Shown here in pieces: positions 48,584 to 57,140 of a stretch of DNA of 64,000 nucleotides. The stretch is taken from contig NZ_BOOA01000032.1 of the NCBI RefSeq assembly GCF_016862995.1, positions 32,573 to 96,572 on the forward strand. Reading direction: 5' to 3'. Each line of letters opens with the position of its first letter. Position 1 is the first letter of the stretch. Both the position numbers and the translations under genes were made by a program. The notes under the pieces are model-generated. The model saw only the letters and a program-made list of their open reading frames with translations, made no database searches and was not told the origin of the DNA. The stretch is from Acrocarpospora phusangensis (lineage in GTDB: Bacteria; Actinomycetota; Actinomycetes; Streptosporangiales; Streptosporangiaceae).

Positions 48584-51500
48584 ATGTCGACGCCGAAGCA
48601 GGATCCGCCGCCGGGGCCGCAGCGGTCCGGCCTGGGAGTCCGGGTCGAAGCGGAACCTCTGGCGAAGAAACGAAAAACCAAGTCCTCATCCCGGACGACT
48701 CGCCATAAATCACCATCCAAGCCCAGGAAAGCCCAGAAGTTCACCGGTCGCGGGGATGCCGACGACCCCATCGAGGTCTTCCCGGACTCTTCTCCGAGAC
48801 GCTCCGCACTCGAAGACGACCCGATCGAGGACTTCCCGTCCTCTCCGCCACGACGCTCGCCCCTGGAAGACGACCCGATCGAGGATTTCCCGTCTTCGCC
48901 ACCACGCCGGCGGATGACCCTCGCGAAATCAAAAGCCCAAGAACGCCACCGGACACCCCTGACAACCAGCCTCCGACTCGCTCCCTCGCTGACAACAGGC
49001 TCCCTGTTCAGAACAGCGCCCCGGCCGGCGAGTTCAGATTCCCGTCCAGAACGGGGGACCGGCACGGCGTCGGGCGGCATCCTCATCCCGGACTCGCAGC
49101 CGGTGCGACGCAGCGGAGCGTCCGGCTCGGGCGACGTCCTCGTTCCGGATTCCCAGCCGGTACGGCGAAGTGGAACGTCAGGCCGGAGTCTGGGTCCTGG
49201 CTCAGGCGACATCCTTGTCCCCGACTCCCAGCCGGCGCGGCGGAGCGAAACGTCAAGCCGATTCCCCCGACCGAGCGACATCCTCATCCCGGACTCTCAG
49301 CCCATACGGGGGATCGGGAAGGTGGACCCGCGCATGGTCCGTGGGTCGAGTGACATCTTCGTTCCGGACTCCCCGCCGGTGCGGCGGAGTGGCGCGGCCA
49401 GCCGGGGTGTGATTCCTGACTCGGGTGACATCCTTGTCCCCGATTCCCCGCCGGTACGGGGCAGCGGCACGGGTGACATCGTCATTCCGGAGTCTCAGCC
49501 TGAGCGGGGGAGGGGAACGCTGAGCCGGGGTTTCGTCCGGGAGCCGGATGAGGACATGGCCGATAACTTCTTCGTGCCGGACTCTCAGCCGGATCGTCCG
49601 GTCAGGGAGTCGCGGCCCGAAGTCATCGTCATCGAGGACTCCGATTCGGATGATGGCGTTCTCGAGACGGGAATCCAGGCACCCGCGACGACGACTTCTT
49701 CGCGGGTTCTCATCAACGTGGACCCCGATCTGGATGACAGGCCGGTCTTCGGGGAGCCTGCTCGTACCAGCGTGATCGAGCTTGAGCCGCCGCCGGTCAT
49801 CACGCGCGAGTTTGGAACGCTCCGCCAGCGTATGCCCTTCCGGGACTTCAAAGATCTTCTGGCCTTCACCCGCGACAACGAAGAGCTCACCGCGCGGTTG
49901 TTACGCGCGCTCAGCCCTCCGGCGTCCGCCGACGAACCGGTGGCGCGTTTCTGGCTGGCCGAGGTCCGCAAGGTGGTCCCCGGCGAGCCGACCGCCCTCG
50001 CGGCGCACCTGAACCAGCCCGCGACCGCATGGCGGGTGATCTCCAAAGCGCTCAACCTCAAGGACGCGGACGCGATCGGCGTCCTCGCCGAACTCCACTG
50101 GACGAGAAATCGCGACGGCCGCGTCCTGGACGTGGAGTACAACAAACTGCGGGCGATGCTGCAGCTCGCGAAGGTACGGGACGCCTTCGACGAGAGGTTC
50201 GACCTCCTGCGGGCCCTGGAATGGCTGCCCGCCCCGGACCAGGTGTCCACCCAGCTGGCGCCGATGACCAAAGACGGCTACCCCCGCTACATGCAGGCAC
50301 GCAAAGCGGCCGTGACCAGGCTGGAAAGCCGCATGAAGTCCAGGAGGGAGCAGTTGCTCGCCGACCAGACGCGGGAGGAATGGCTGAAGAGCCTGGCCAC
50401 GGCTCCCGGACTGAAGGAGGAACGCGCGCTCGACCGCGTCGCCGACGTGATCACCTCGTTCAACGGCAGCCGGGTCTGCGTCGCGCTCATGCACAGCGAC
50501 CGTGAGATCGGCGTCTTCGCCAACCACCCCGACGGCGACATGGGGAAGGATCTGGAAGCCCTGCTGCGCGCGTCCCGCGCGGTCGGCCAGGACGCCGAGA
50601 ACCAGGTACGCGCCCTGGTGGCCCGGATCCAGGCCCGTGACCGTACGAGCAAGCAGAAGAAGCAGAAGCAGCAGCTCGCCCGTTCCGTCCAGCGCGCCGA
50701 CATCAGGGTCCGCAAAGCCATCGCCCACCTGCGGACGCTGGAGGAACGGCATGGGCGCATCCGCGTGGTCGCGTACAACAGCCCGCTGCCGACCAGTGCG
50801 TCGGGCAGGCCCATGGAGGTGCACGCGGAGATGCAGGCGCTGGCCGTCGCCCTCGCCCATCCGACGGGCGCCAAACTGGGTGTCGGCCGGCTCTGCTGCT
50901 TCAAGTGCTGGCTCGTCCTGACCGACGTCTACCCCGGCGTCTTCCGGCGTACCCTCGCCACCCACATGAACGCCTACCCGTGGCCGACCCCGAGCTTCCT
51001 CCGCGACCGCGGGGCCCTGCGGCGCCTCTTCGGCGAAGATCCCCCGCCCGACGTACGGGACGCGCTGGACTCGGACAGGATTGGATGGGGTGCCCTGGCC
51101 AGCGCCTTCTTCGGCGCGACGGCGGTGAACGACGCCGACGGCACCGGCTACGCGTCGAGCCAGGAGTCCCCTTCCCCGCTGCCGGTGGCCCCGACGTGGG
51201 TGGACACCGACGACGAGGAAGCCGAGCCGCCCGTCGAGGAGGCCCCGCCGCCCGCGGAGACCCTCGACGCGTTCGACGCCTACCTGGACGCCGACGACGC
51301 CGACGACGCCGACGAACGGCCCGCCCCCGAGGAAGACCGCGGCGAGCCACGACCGACGGACGCGCCCACCCTCACACCCTTCACCAAGGTCAAACGCCCC
51401 TCCAGCCCGCACCCGCCCACGACCACGACCACGACCACCAACCCGATCCATACGGGCATTCCGCGGACGCCCTCCACAATCGCCCCGCGAACCCCGCCCA

Positions 51501-51616
51501 AGCCGAAGTCGCCGGGAGTGTCCCCGCGACTCCCGGATTCCAGCCCGGACACCCACACCCCGCCCGGCCGCGGCAGCAAGTCCCAACCCCGGAGACGACC
51601 GAAGAAGAAGACCTGA
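48584..51616 (+). CDS. Repeat-rich protein with a cytidine deaminase-like zinc domain
   Basis: A 1010-residue protein from ATG 48584 (GGGGG six bases upstream; ATG 48581 and 48500 are possible). Residues 1-60 are basic, with KKRK and KPRK. Residues 61-110 hold three DPIEDFPSSPPRRS-like repeats. Residues 165-340 hold eight copies of a motif of three hydrophobic residues followed by PDSQP, PDSPP or PESQP. VIVIEDSDSDDG near 347-358 looks like a SUMO-interaction motif. Residues 400-620 are helical. The deaminase-like domain follows, with H747-A-E749 and C772-F-K-C775. After it come about 200 disordered acidic and proline/threonine-rich residues ending RRRPKKKT. No secretion signal or immunity gene is evident. 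Deamination is inferred from the zinc site; the substrate is unknown. Confidence 0.8.
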   Translation: MSTPKQDPPPGPQRSGLGVRVEAEPLAKKRKTKSSSRTTRHKSPSKPRKAQKFTGRGDADDPIEVFPDSSPRRSALEDDPIEDFPSSPPRRSPLEDDPIEDFPSSPPRRRMTLAKSKAQERHRTPLTTSLRLAPSLTTGSLFRTAPRPASSDSRPERGTGTASGGILIPDSQPVRRSGASGSGDVLVPDSQPVRRSGTSGRSLGPGSGDILVPDSQPARRSETSSRFPRPSDILIPDSQPIRGIGKVDPRMVRGSSDIFVPDSPPVRRSGAASRGVIPDSGDILVPDSPPVRGSGTGDIVIPESQPERGRGTLSRGFVREPDEDMADNFFVPDSQPDRPVRESRPEVIVIEDSDSDDGVLETGIQAPATTTSSRVLINVDPDLDDRPVFGEPARTSVIELEPPPVITREFGTLRQRMPFRDFKDLLAFTRDNEELTARLLRALSPPASADEPVARFWLAEVRKVVPGEPTALAAHLNQPATAWRVISKALNLKDADAIGVLAELHWTRNRDGRVLDVEYNKLRAMLQLAKVRDAFDERFDLLRALEWLPAPDQVSTQLAPMTKDGYPRYMQARKAAVTRLESRMKSRREQLLADQTREEWLKSLATAPGLKEERALDRVADVITSFNGSRVCVALMHSDREIGVFANHPDGDMGKDLEALLRASRAVGQDAENQVRALVARIQARDRTSKQKKQKQQLARSVQRADIRVRKAIAHLRTLEERHGRIRVVAYNSPLPTSASGRPMEVHAEMQALAVALAHPTGAKLGVGRLCCFKCWLVLTDVYPGVFRRTLATHMNAYPWPTPSFLRDRGALRRLFGEDPPPDVRDALDSDRIGWGALASAFFGATAVNDADGTGYASSQESPSPLPVAPTWVDTDDEEAEPPVEEAPPPAETLDAFDAYLDADDADDADERPAPEEDRGEPRPTDAPTLTPFTKVKRPSSPHPPTTTTTTTNPIHTGIPRTPSTIAPRTPPKPKSPGVSPRLPDSSPDTHTPPGRGSKSQPRRRPKKKT

Positions 51617-51699
51617 TGGATGCCCTCAGCGATGCCTGTGATCGTCGGCAGGCACCGCTGAGGGCGGTCAGTGCCCCGTCGCGTACGGACGGGAGCAGA

Positions 51700-52272
51700 T
51701 CAGGCGGCGGCGAGCTTGGCGCGGAGCGGCGCGAGGGCGGTGCTCCAGGCCACGACCTGGTCCAGCATGGCGTCGAGCGCCTGGTGCTGGAACTCGTTGG
51801 GCTTGAACACGCTGAAGTTCTCGAAGTCGTTGAAGAGCGACAACGCCACCTGGTTGCGTACGTCGGCCATCTGGAGTTCGCCGGCGATCAGGCGCAGGTG
51901 CTCGACGGCCCGCGCGCCACCGACCCCGCCGTAGCTCACGAATCCGACCGCCTTGTTGTTCCACTCGCCGTACAGGAAGTCGATGGCGTTCTTCAGCGCG
52001 CCCGACGTCGAGTGGTTGTACTCGGGCGTCACCATGACGAACCCGTCGAACGAGGCGATCTTGTTGGCCCACTCCAGCGTGTGCGGCTGGCTGTACTGGC
52101 CCATCGACGGCGGGTACACCTCGTCGAGGTGCGGCAGCTTGTAGTCGAGCAGGTCCACCAGCTCGAACTCCGCGTCGGTCCGCTGCGAGGCGACCTGGTA
52201 CGCCCAGCGGGCGACGGCCTCCCCGTTACGCCCGGGACGGGTGCTGCCGAGGATAATCCCGATCTTGGTCAT
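51700..52272 (-). CDS. NADPH-dependent FMN reductase
   Basis: A 190-residue flavodoxin-fold reductase. IGIILGSTRPGRNGEAVARW (residues 4-23) holds the phosphate-binding loop. VMVTPEYNHSTSGALKNAIDFLYGEW is the flavin-binding block of the FMN_red family, and SYGGVGGARAVEHLR follows. It probably reduces quinones, azo compounds or metals and may respond to oxidants. ATG 52272 follows GTGGAG. The divergent MarR gene and two direct repeats between them point to redox or drug-regulated expression. Confidence 0.92.
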   Translation of the reverse strand: MTKIGIILGSTRPGRNGEAVARWAYQVASQRTDAEFELVDLLDYKLPHLDEVYPPSMGQYSQPHTLEWANKIASFDGFVMVTPEYNHSTSGALKNAIDFLYGEWNNKAVGFVSYGGVGGARAVEHLRLIAGELQMADVRNQVALSLFNDFENFSVFKPNEFQHQALDAMLDQVVAWSTALAPLRAKLAAA

Positions 52273-52302
52273 CGAAGGGCTCCACTTTCGTGCGACAGAT
52301 AA

Positions 52303-52351
52303 TTGCTTCGTCAAGCAAGCAACATAGTAGGTGGTTTCTTCGTCAAGCAAG
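52303..52351. promoter_or_regulatory. Two repeated MarR operator half-elements
   Basis: CTTCGTCAAGCAAG occurs twice (52306-52319 and 52338-52351), 32 bases apart, about three helical turns. The first is part of TTGCTT-cgtc-AAGCAA, a perfect 6-bp dyad. They lie between the FMN reductase and MarR starts and fit two MarR dimers on one face of the DNA. Confidence 0.75.
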
Positions 52352-52363
52352 TAGGGTGGGGGT

Positions 52364-52843
52364 ATGACCGCAGCGCAGCCGTTGCCGCCCCTGACGCCAG
52401 ACGAGGAAGCGCTGGCCCGCGCGCTCCCTCGCGTGATCTACGCGCTGCCCCGCATGCTGGACGCCGACCTGATGCGCGAGCAGCAGTTGCCGCTCATCGA
52501 GTACATGACGCTGATGCACCTGTCCGAGGCGCCGGGCCGGCTGCTGCGCATGGGCGAACTCGCGATCGCCTGCGAGCTCTCCCTGAGCGGGATGACCCGG
52601 ATCGTCACCCGGCTGGAGGGCCAGGGCCTGGTCAGGCGGATCCGGTGTGACGAGGATGCCCGCGGCCTGAACGCCGTGCTCACCGACGCCGGCTTCGCCC
52701 GCTTGCGGCAGGCCTGGCCGAGCCACCTGGCCAGCGTGCGCCGGCACTTCTTCGACCACCTCGGGGACATCGACGTCGCCCAGCTCGGCCGTGCGCTCGG
52801 GTGCGTCGCGGTCGCCGAGGGCCGGTGCCCGGGGCACGAATAG
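52364..52843 (+). CDS. MarR-family regulator
   Basis: A 159-residue MarR protein: LPLIEYMTLMHLSEAPGRLLRMGELAIACELSLSGMTRIVTRLEGQGLVRR is the winged helix, with CDEDARGLNAVLTDAG as the wing. ATG 52364 follows GTGGGGGT. It is divergent from the FMN reductase, which it probably represses through the direct repeats at 52306 and 52338. Cysteines in AIACEL and IRCDED might sense oxidants. Confidence 0.9.
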   Translation: MTAAQPLPPLTPDEEALARALPRVIYALPRMLDADLMREQQLPLIEYMTLMHLSEAPGRLLRMGELAIACELSLSGMTRIVTRLEGQGLVRRIRCDEDARGLNAVLTDAGFARLRQAWPSHLASVRRHFFDHLGDIDVAQLGRALGCVAVAEGRCPGHE

Positions 52844-52846
52844 CGT

Positions 52847-53392
52847 TCAGCCGATCTGGCGGGGGGAGCGGATCAGCAGGGTGGCGACGACCTCGTCGGG
52901 GCCGGCCGTGCCGTACACGTGGGGGACGTCGGCCTGCCAGGCGATGTGCTCGCCCGGTCCCGCCAGTAGCGGGGCGTCGGCCGGTCCGGCGCGCAGGACG
53001 CCCTGGTAGACCGTCACGTGTTCGGTGACGCCCGGGGCGTGGGGCGGTGACTGCTGGACGACGCCGGGCCGTACCCGCATGCGGAGCAGTTCGAATGTAG
53101 CGCCGGGTTCTTCGAAGACTTCCAGGAGGGTGGCCGTCACGGCGGCGCCGCGCACGTCGGCGGCGGCCGCGGGTTCGGCGCCGGGCTCCAGGACGAGCGC
53201 GGTCAGCGGCACCCCGAGCGCGCCCGCCACCGCGTAGAGCGTCTCCAGCGTGGGGTTGCGGGTGCCGAGTTCCAGGCCGGACAGTGTGGCCTTGCCGATC
53301 CCCGCGCTGCGGGCGAGCGCCGACAGCGAGATTCCGCGCGACTCCCGCAGCCGCCGCAGTCGGCTTCCGACACCCGTCTCACTCCCGTCCAC
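52847..53392 (-). CDS. XRE-cupin transcriptional regulator
   Basis: A 181-residue regulator with an N-terminal XRE helix-turn-helix (residues 8-65, LSALARSAGIGKATLSGLELG) and a C-terminal cupin (about 90-175, FELLRMRVRPGVVQQSPPHAPGVTEHVTVYQG). Cupin ligands in this group are small metabolites. The start is GTG 53392. It diverges from the BenE-like transporter, and the 18-bp palindrome at 53453-53470 lies between them, so transporter control by this protein is likely. Confidence 0.9.
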   Translation of the reverse strand: MDGSETGVGSRLRRLRESRGISLSALARSAGIGKATLSGLELGTRNPTLETLYAVAGALGVPLTALVLEPGAEPAAAADVRGAAVTATLLEVFEEPGATFELLRMRVRPGVVQQSPPHAPGVTEHVTVYQGVLRAGPADAPLLAGPGEHIAWQADVPHVYGTAGPDEVVATLLIRSPRQIG

Positions 53393-53452
53393 CCGGCCAT
53401 GGTGGCATTCCGTGGCCGGGCTTGTCCTGGCGTGTCCTGTTGGCTTATCGTG

Positions 53453-53470
53453 CGTTCCGTATACGGAACG
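53453..53470. promoter_or_regulatory. 18-bp perfect palindrome upstream of the benE-like gene
   Basis: CGTTCCGTATACGGAACG reads identically on both strands. It is 18 bases before the BenE start (GTG 53489) and about 60 bases from the XRE-cupin start. It is a strong operator candidate for the XRE-cupin protein. Confidence 0.8.
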
Positions 53471-53488
53471 ATTTGTGGGGAGGTGCGC

Positions 53489-54706
53489 GTGCGGCTTCAG
53501 GCCATCGTGGCGGGACTGGTGAGCGCGATCGTCGGCTACGCCAGCTCGTTCACCGTCGTACTCGCGGGACTGCGCGCCGTCGGGGCCAGCCCCGGCCAGG
53601 CAGCGTCCGGGCTGCTCGCCCTCTGCCTCGGGATCGCGGTGTCAGCGGTCTACCTCGGGCTCCGGCACCGCATGCCGATCAGCATCGCCTGGTCCACGCC
53701 GGGCGCCGCCCTGCTCGCCGCGACCGGACCCGTGCCCGGCGGCTTCCCCGCCGCGGTCGGCGCGTTCCTCGTGTGCGCCGCCCTCATCCTGCTGGCCGGT
53801 CTGTCCCCGTGGCCGGCCCGCGCCATCGCCGCGATCCCGCGGCCGATCGCGGGCGCGATGCTGGCGGGCGTCATCCTCAGCCTCTGCACCGCCCCGGTCC
53901 GCGCCGTCGTCGACATCCCCCTGCTGGCCGTCCCCGTCGTCCTCACCTGGGCGATCCTGGTACGGTACCGCCGCCAGTGGGCGGTCCCGGGCGCCCTCGT
54001 GGCGGCGATCATCGGCATCGTGGCGCACGGACCGGCGAACGGCCTCTCCGGCGCGGCCCTCCGCCCGGCATTCGAGCTGACCGCCCCCACGCTCAACCTC
54101 TCCGTGGTGGTCAGCATCGCCGTCCCCCTCTTCCTGGTCACCATGGCCGCGCAGAACGTCCCCGGCATGGCCGTCATGGCCACGTACGGGTACACCCCGC
54201 CCCTGCGCCCGGTCCTCGTCACGACCGGCCTGGCCAGCGCGGCGGCGGCCCCGTTCGGCGGGCACGCCCTCAACCTGGCCGCCATCACCGCCGCCCTGAC
54301 CGCGGGCCCCGACACGCACCCCGACCCGGACCGCCGGTGGATCGCCACCGTGGCCCTCGGCGCCGGCCAGCTGGCCCTCGGTCTCGGCGCGGGCCTGGCC
54401 ATGGCCCTGGTCCTGCTGTCCCCGCCGGTGCTGGTCATCGCGGTCGCCGGCCTGGCGCTGCTGCCGGCCCTCGGCTCGTCCCTGGCCGCCGCGGTGACCG
54501 AACCCGAGGGGCGCGAGGCCGCGGTCGTGACTTTCGTGGTCACCGCGTCGGGCATGACGATCCTGAGCATCGGCGCGGCCTTCTGGGGCCTGGTCGCCGG
54601 CGCCCTGACCGCCCTCCTGCTGCACCGGCGCACCCCGTCGCAGGCCGTACCGGCCGAAGATCCCGGCCGGGAACTGACGTCCGCGGCCACGCGGGAAGGG
54701 CCCTGA
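53489..54706 (+). CDS. benE: BenE-family benzoate/H+ symporter-like transporter
   Basis: A 405-residue membrane transporter with about twelve helices of the BenE family: GYASSFTVVLAGLRAVGASPGQAASGL near the N-terminus, ISIAWSTPGAALLAATG, and MAAQNVPGMAVMATYGYTPP, which is typical of the family. GTG 53489 follows GGGGAGG; a longer frame to 53399 would run through the operator. Family members import benzoate; the substrate here is not proven, and no benzoate catabolic genes lie in the window. The symbol is by family only. Confidence 0.85.
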   Translation: MRLQAIVAGLVSAIVGYASSFTVVLAGLRAVGASPGQAASGLLALCLGIAVSAVYLGLRHRMPISIAWSTPGAALLAATGPVPGGFPAAVGAFLVCAALILLAGLSPWPARAIAAIPRPIAGAMLAGVILSLCTAPVRAVVDIPLLAVPVVLTWAILVRYRRQWAVPGALVAAIIGIVAHGPANGLSGAALRPAFELTAPTLNLSVVVSIAVPLFLVTMAAQNVPGMAVMATYGYTPPLRPVLVTTGLASAAAAPFGGHALNLAAITAALTAGPDTHPDPDRRWIATVALGAGQLALGLGAGLAMALVLLSPPVLVIAVAGLALLPALGSSLAAAVTEPEGREAAVVTFVVTASGMTILSIGAAFWGLVAGALTALLLHRRTPSQAVPAEDPGRELTSAATREGP

Positions 54707-54710
54707 TCGC

Positions 54711-55913
54711 TCACTCGACGGCCGTGTTGAGTTCGTTTCGGCTGCGGCGCAGGAAGGCGCGCTCGACCTCGTTCTCCGTCCTGGCCAGGGCCGATTCGTA
54801 GGCGGCGCGTGCCTCGTCGTCCCGGCCGAGGCGGCGGAGCAGGTCGGCGCGCACAGCGTGGAACACGTGGTACCGGTCGAGGTCGAGGTCGTCGACGAGG
54901 GAGAGGGCCTCCGCCGGGCCGTGGACCTCGGCGACCGCGACCGCGCGGTTGAGCGCCGCCACCGGCGAGGGGGCCACCGTCAGCAGCTGGTCGTAGAGCT
55001 GGAGCACCTGGTTCCAGTCGGTGCCGCCCGTGTCGGTGTGCACCGCGTTGATCGCCGCCTGGATCTGGTACGGCCCCGGCCTGCCCCGCCGCAGGCACTG
55101 CCGGACCAGCGCGTGCCCTTCGGCGATCAGGTCGTGATCCCACCGGCCGCGGTCCTGGTCGGCCAGGCGTACGAGCACGCCCTCGCGGACCCGCGCGTTC
55201 CGTCTCGCCTCGATGAGCAGCATCAACGCCAGCAGGCCCACCGCCTCCGGCTCGTCCGGCATCAGCCCGGCCAGCACCCGCGCCAGCCGGATCGCCTCCG
55301 CGCCCAGGTCCTCCCGGGCCAGCCGGTCGCCGGAGGTCGCCAGGTAGCCCTCGTTGAAGATCAGGTAGATCACCGCCAGGACCGACCGCAGCCGATCGGG
55401 CAGATCCGCCTCCCGCGGCACCCGGTACGGAATGCCCGCATCGCGGATCTTGCCCTTCGCCCGGACCAGCCGCTGCGCCATCGTCGGCTCCGGCACCTGG
55501 AACGCGTGCGCGATCTCGGCGGTGGTGAGCCCGCCCAGCAGCCGCAGCGTCAGGGCCACCTGGGCGGCCGTGCCCAGCGCCGGATGGCAGCAGATGAAGA
55601 TCAGGCGGAGGCGTTCGTCGCGCACAGCGCCCTCCTCCACGGGTTCGGTCTCGGCGTGCAGCAGCGCGGCCTGCGCGTGTTTGGCGTCCCCGGCGGCTTC
55701 CCTGCGCAGCCGGTCGACCGCCCGGTTCCGCGCGGTGACGATGATCCATCCGGCCGGGCTGGGCGGTGTGCCGGTTTCTGGCCAGAGCCGTACGGCCGTG
55801 GCGAAGGCGTCCTGGACGGCTTCCTCGGCGATGTCGAGATCGCCGAAGACGCGGGTCAGGACGGCCACCGCACGGCCGTACTCGGCCCTGAAGGTCTGTT
55901 CGATGGGGTGCAT
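54711..55913 (-). CDS. ECF sigma factor with TPR-like extension (ECF42 type)
   Basis: A 400-residue sigma factor. The sigma-70 region 2 ([38 protein letters not shown]) and region 4 ([37 protein letters not shown]) are followed by a long C-terminal helical-repeat domain (about residues 180-400) characteristic of group ECF42. No anti-sigma gene is present. It starts inside the stop of the DGPF protein gene (TGATG), the hallmark partnership of ECF42. Confidence 0.93.
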   Translation of the reverse strand: MHPIEQTFRAEYGRAVAVLTRVFGDLDIAEEAVQDAFATAVRLWPETGTPPSPAGWIIVTARNRAVDRLRREAAGDAKHAQAALLHAETEPVEEGAVRDERLRLIFICCHPALGTAAQVALTLRLLGGLTTAEIAHAFQVPEPTMAQRLVRAKGKIRDAGIPYRVPREADLPDRLRSVLAVIYLIFNEGYLATSGDRLAREDLGAEAIRLARVLAGLMPDEPEAVGLLALMLLIEARRNARVREGVLVRLADQDRGRWDHDLIAEGHALVRQCLRRGRPGPYQIQAAINAVHTDTGGTDWNQVLQLYDQLLTVAPSPVAALNRAVAVAEVHGPAEALSLVDDLDLDRYHVFHAVRADLLRRLGRDDEARAAYESALARTENEVERAFLRRSRNELNTAVE

Positions 55914-56257
55914 CAGCCCTCGTGGACGGGACGCACCTCGATCGGCAGCATGGTGGCCCGGCCGAGCTTGGCGGCCCATTCGAGTGCCGCGTCCAGATGC
56001 TCGGCTCGGATCACGGTGAATCCGCCGAGATGTTCCTTGCCCTCCACGTACGGACCGTCGGTGTAGAGCGGGTCGCCGTCCTTCGCGCGGACCACGGTGG
56101 CGGTGCTCGCCGGGTGCAGGCCCGCCGTGAAGACCCACGCCCCCGCGTCCCGCAGCTCCTGGTCCCACGCCCGCACATCACGCATGATCGCGCCCATGTC
56201 GATCTCGGCGGGCGGGTCGCCGTCGGGCTGGTAGACGCTGAGCAGGTACTGCTTCAT
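55913..56257 (-). CDS. DGPF (YCII-related) protein
   Basis: A 114-residue YCII/DGPFAD-type protein: [63 protein letters not shown], with the TDGPYVE segment. It is encoded immediately before the ECF42 sigma factor and overlaps it by one base. In ECF42 loci such genes are usually targets or part of the regulatory circuit; whether it is a sensor is unknown. Confidence 0.93.
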   Translation of the reverse strand: MKQYLLSVYQPDGDPPAEIDMGAIMRDVRAWDQELRDAGAWVFTAGLHPASTATVVRAKDGDPLYTDGPYVEGKEHLGGFTVIRAEHLDAALEWAAKLGRATMLPIEVRPVHEG

Positions 56258-56319
56258 GTCGAATCCTCCTCGTTCAGGTTCTCACCCCCTACACGAACGG
56301 GATCCTCCCGGATCGACAC

Positions 56320-57093
56320 TCAGGCGATGCCGCCGTTGCTCATCAGCAACTGGCCGTTGATCCACTGGCCTTCCGGCGAGCAGAGGAAGTCGACGAGGTG
56401 CGCGGTGTCCTGCGGCGTGCCGAGGCGGCCGAGCGGCGTCGCCCGGAGCACCTGGTTCCGGATCTCGCCGGACATCCATCCGGTGTCGACCGGGCCGGGA
56501 TTGATGACGTTGGCGGAGACGCCGAGGTGGGCGAGTTCGTGGGCGGCGGCCAGGGTGATCCGGTCCAGGGCGGCCTTGCTCGCGCCGTACGGGAGGTTGC
56601 CGACGGTGTGGTCGCTGGTCAGGCTGATGATCCGCCCGGTTCCTCTGGCGCCGGCGAAGCGCCGGCCGTACTCGCGGATCAGCAGCCAGGTGGCGCGGGC
56701 GTTGACGGCGAAGTGGCGGTCGAAGCTGTCGACGGTGGTGTCGAGAAGCCCGGAGTCGACCGATTCGCAGTGACACATCACCAGGGCGGTGACCCCGCCG
56801 AGGCGGCGCTCCACCTCATCGAAGATGAGCGCGGGAGTCGCCGGGTCGGCGAGGTCCGCTTCGACGGCGGCGGTGGCGGCACCCCTCTCCGCGAGGTCCT
56901 CGGTGATGGCGCCGGTCGCGCCGTGCTCGACTCCCCACGGCATGCGCAGGTCGTAGGGGGTCCAGTGGGTGAAGGCGAGGTTCCAGCCCGACGAGGCGAG
57001 CCGGCGGGCGACGCCGGCGCCGATGCCGACGGTGCGGCCGACGCCGGTCACCAGGGCCAGCGGGCGGGAGACGTTCTCACCAGGGGCAGTCAC
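56320..57093 (-). CDS. Short-chain dehydrogenase/reductase
   Basis: A 257-residue SDR. The cofactor loop is TGVGRTVGIGAGVARRLASSG (residues 16-36), the catalytic motif YGASKAA is near residue 168, and NPGPVDTGW follows. The loop has a TGVGR insertion resembling enoyl-ACP reductase or FabG-like groups. The probable start is GTG 57093. No ribosome site is obvious. It is close upstream of the chimeric ligase on the other side of a 47-base gap, same strand; the substrate is unknown. Confidence 0.88.
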   Translation of the reverse strand: MTAPGENVSRPLALVTGVGRTVGIGAGVARRLASSGWNLAFTHWTPYDLRMPWGVEHGATGAITEDLAERGAATAAVEADLADPATPALIFDEVERRLGGVTALVMCHCESVDSGLLDTTVDSFDRHFAVNARATWLLIREYGRRFAGARGTGRIISLTSDHTVGNLPYGASKAALDRITLAAAHELAHLGVSANVINPGPVDTGWMSGEIRNQVLRATPLGRLGTPQDTAHLVDFLCSPEGQWINGQLLMSNGGIA

Positions 57094-57140
57094 AGAAGCA
57101 GATCATTCGGGTTGCACGCCGTCGCGGGCAACCGTTTTGT

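Noticed and set aside
48584..52272. Classic toxin-immunity pair
   Set aside because: The deaminase-domain gene has no secretion module, and the next gene is an FMN reductase on the other strand, so no immunity gene is evident.
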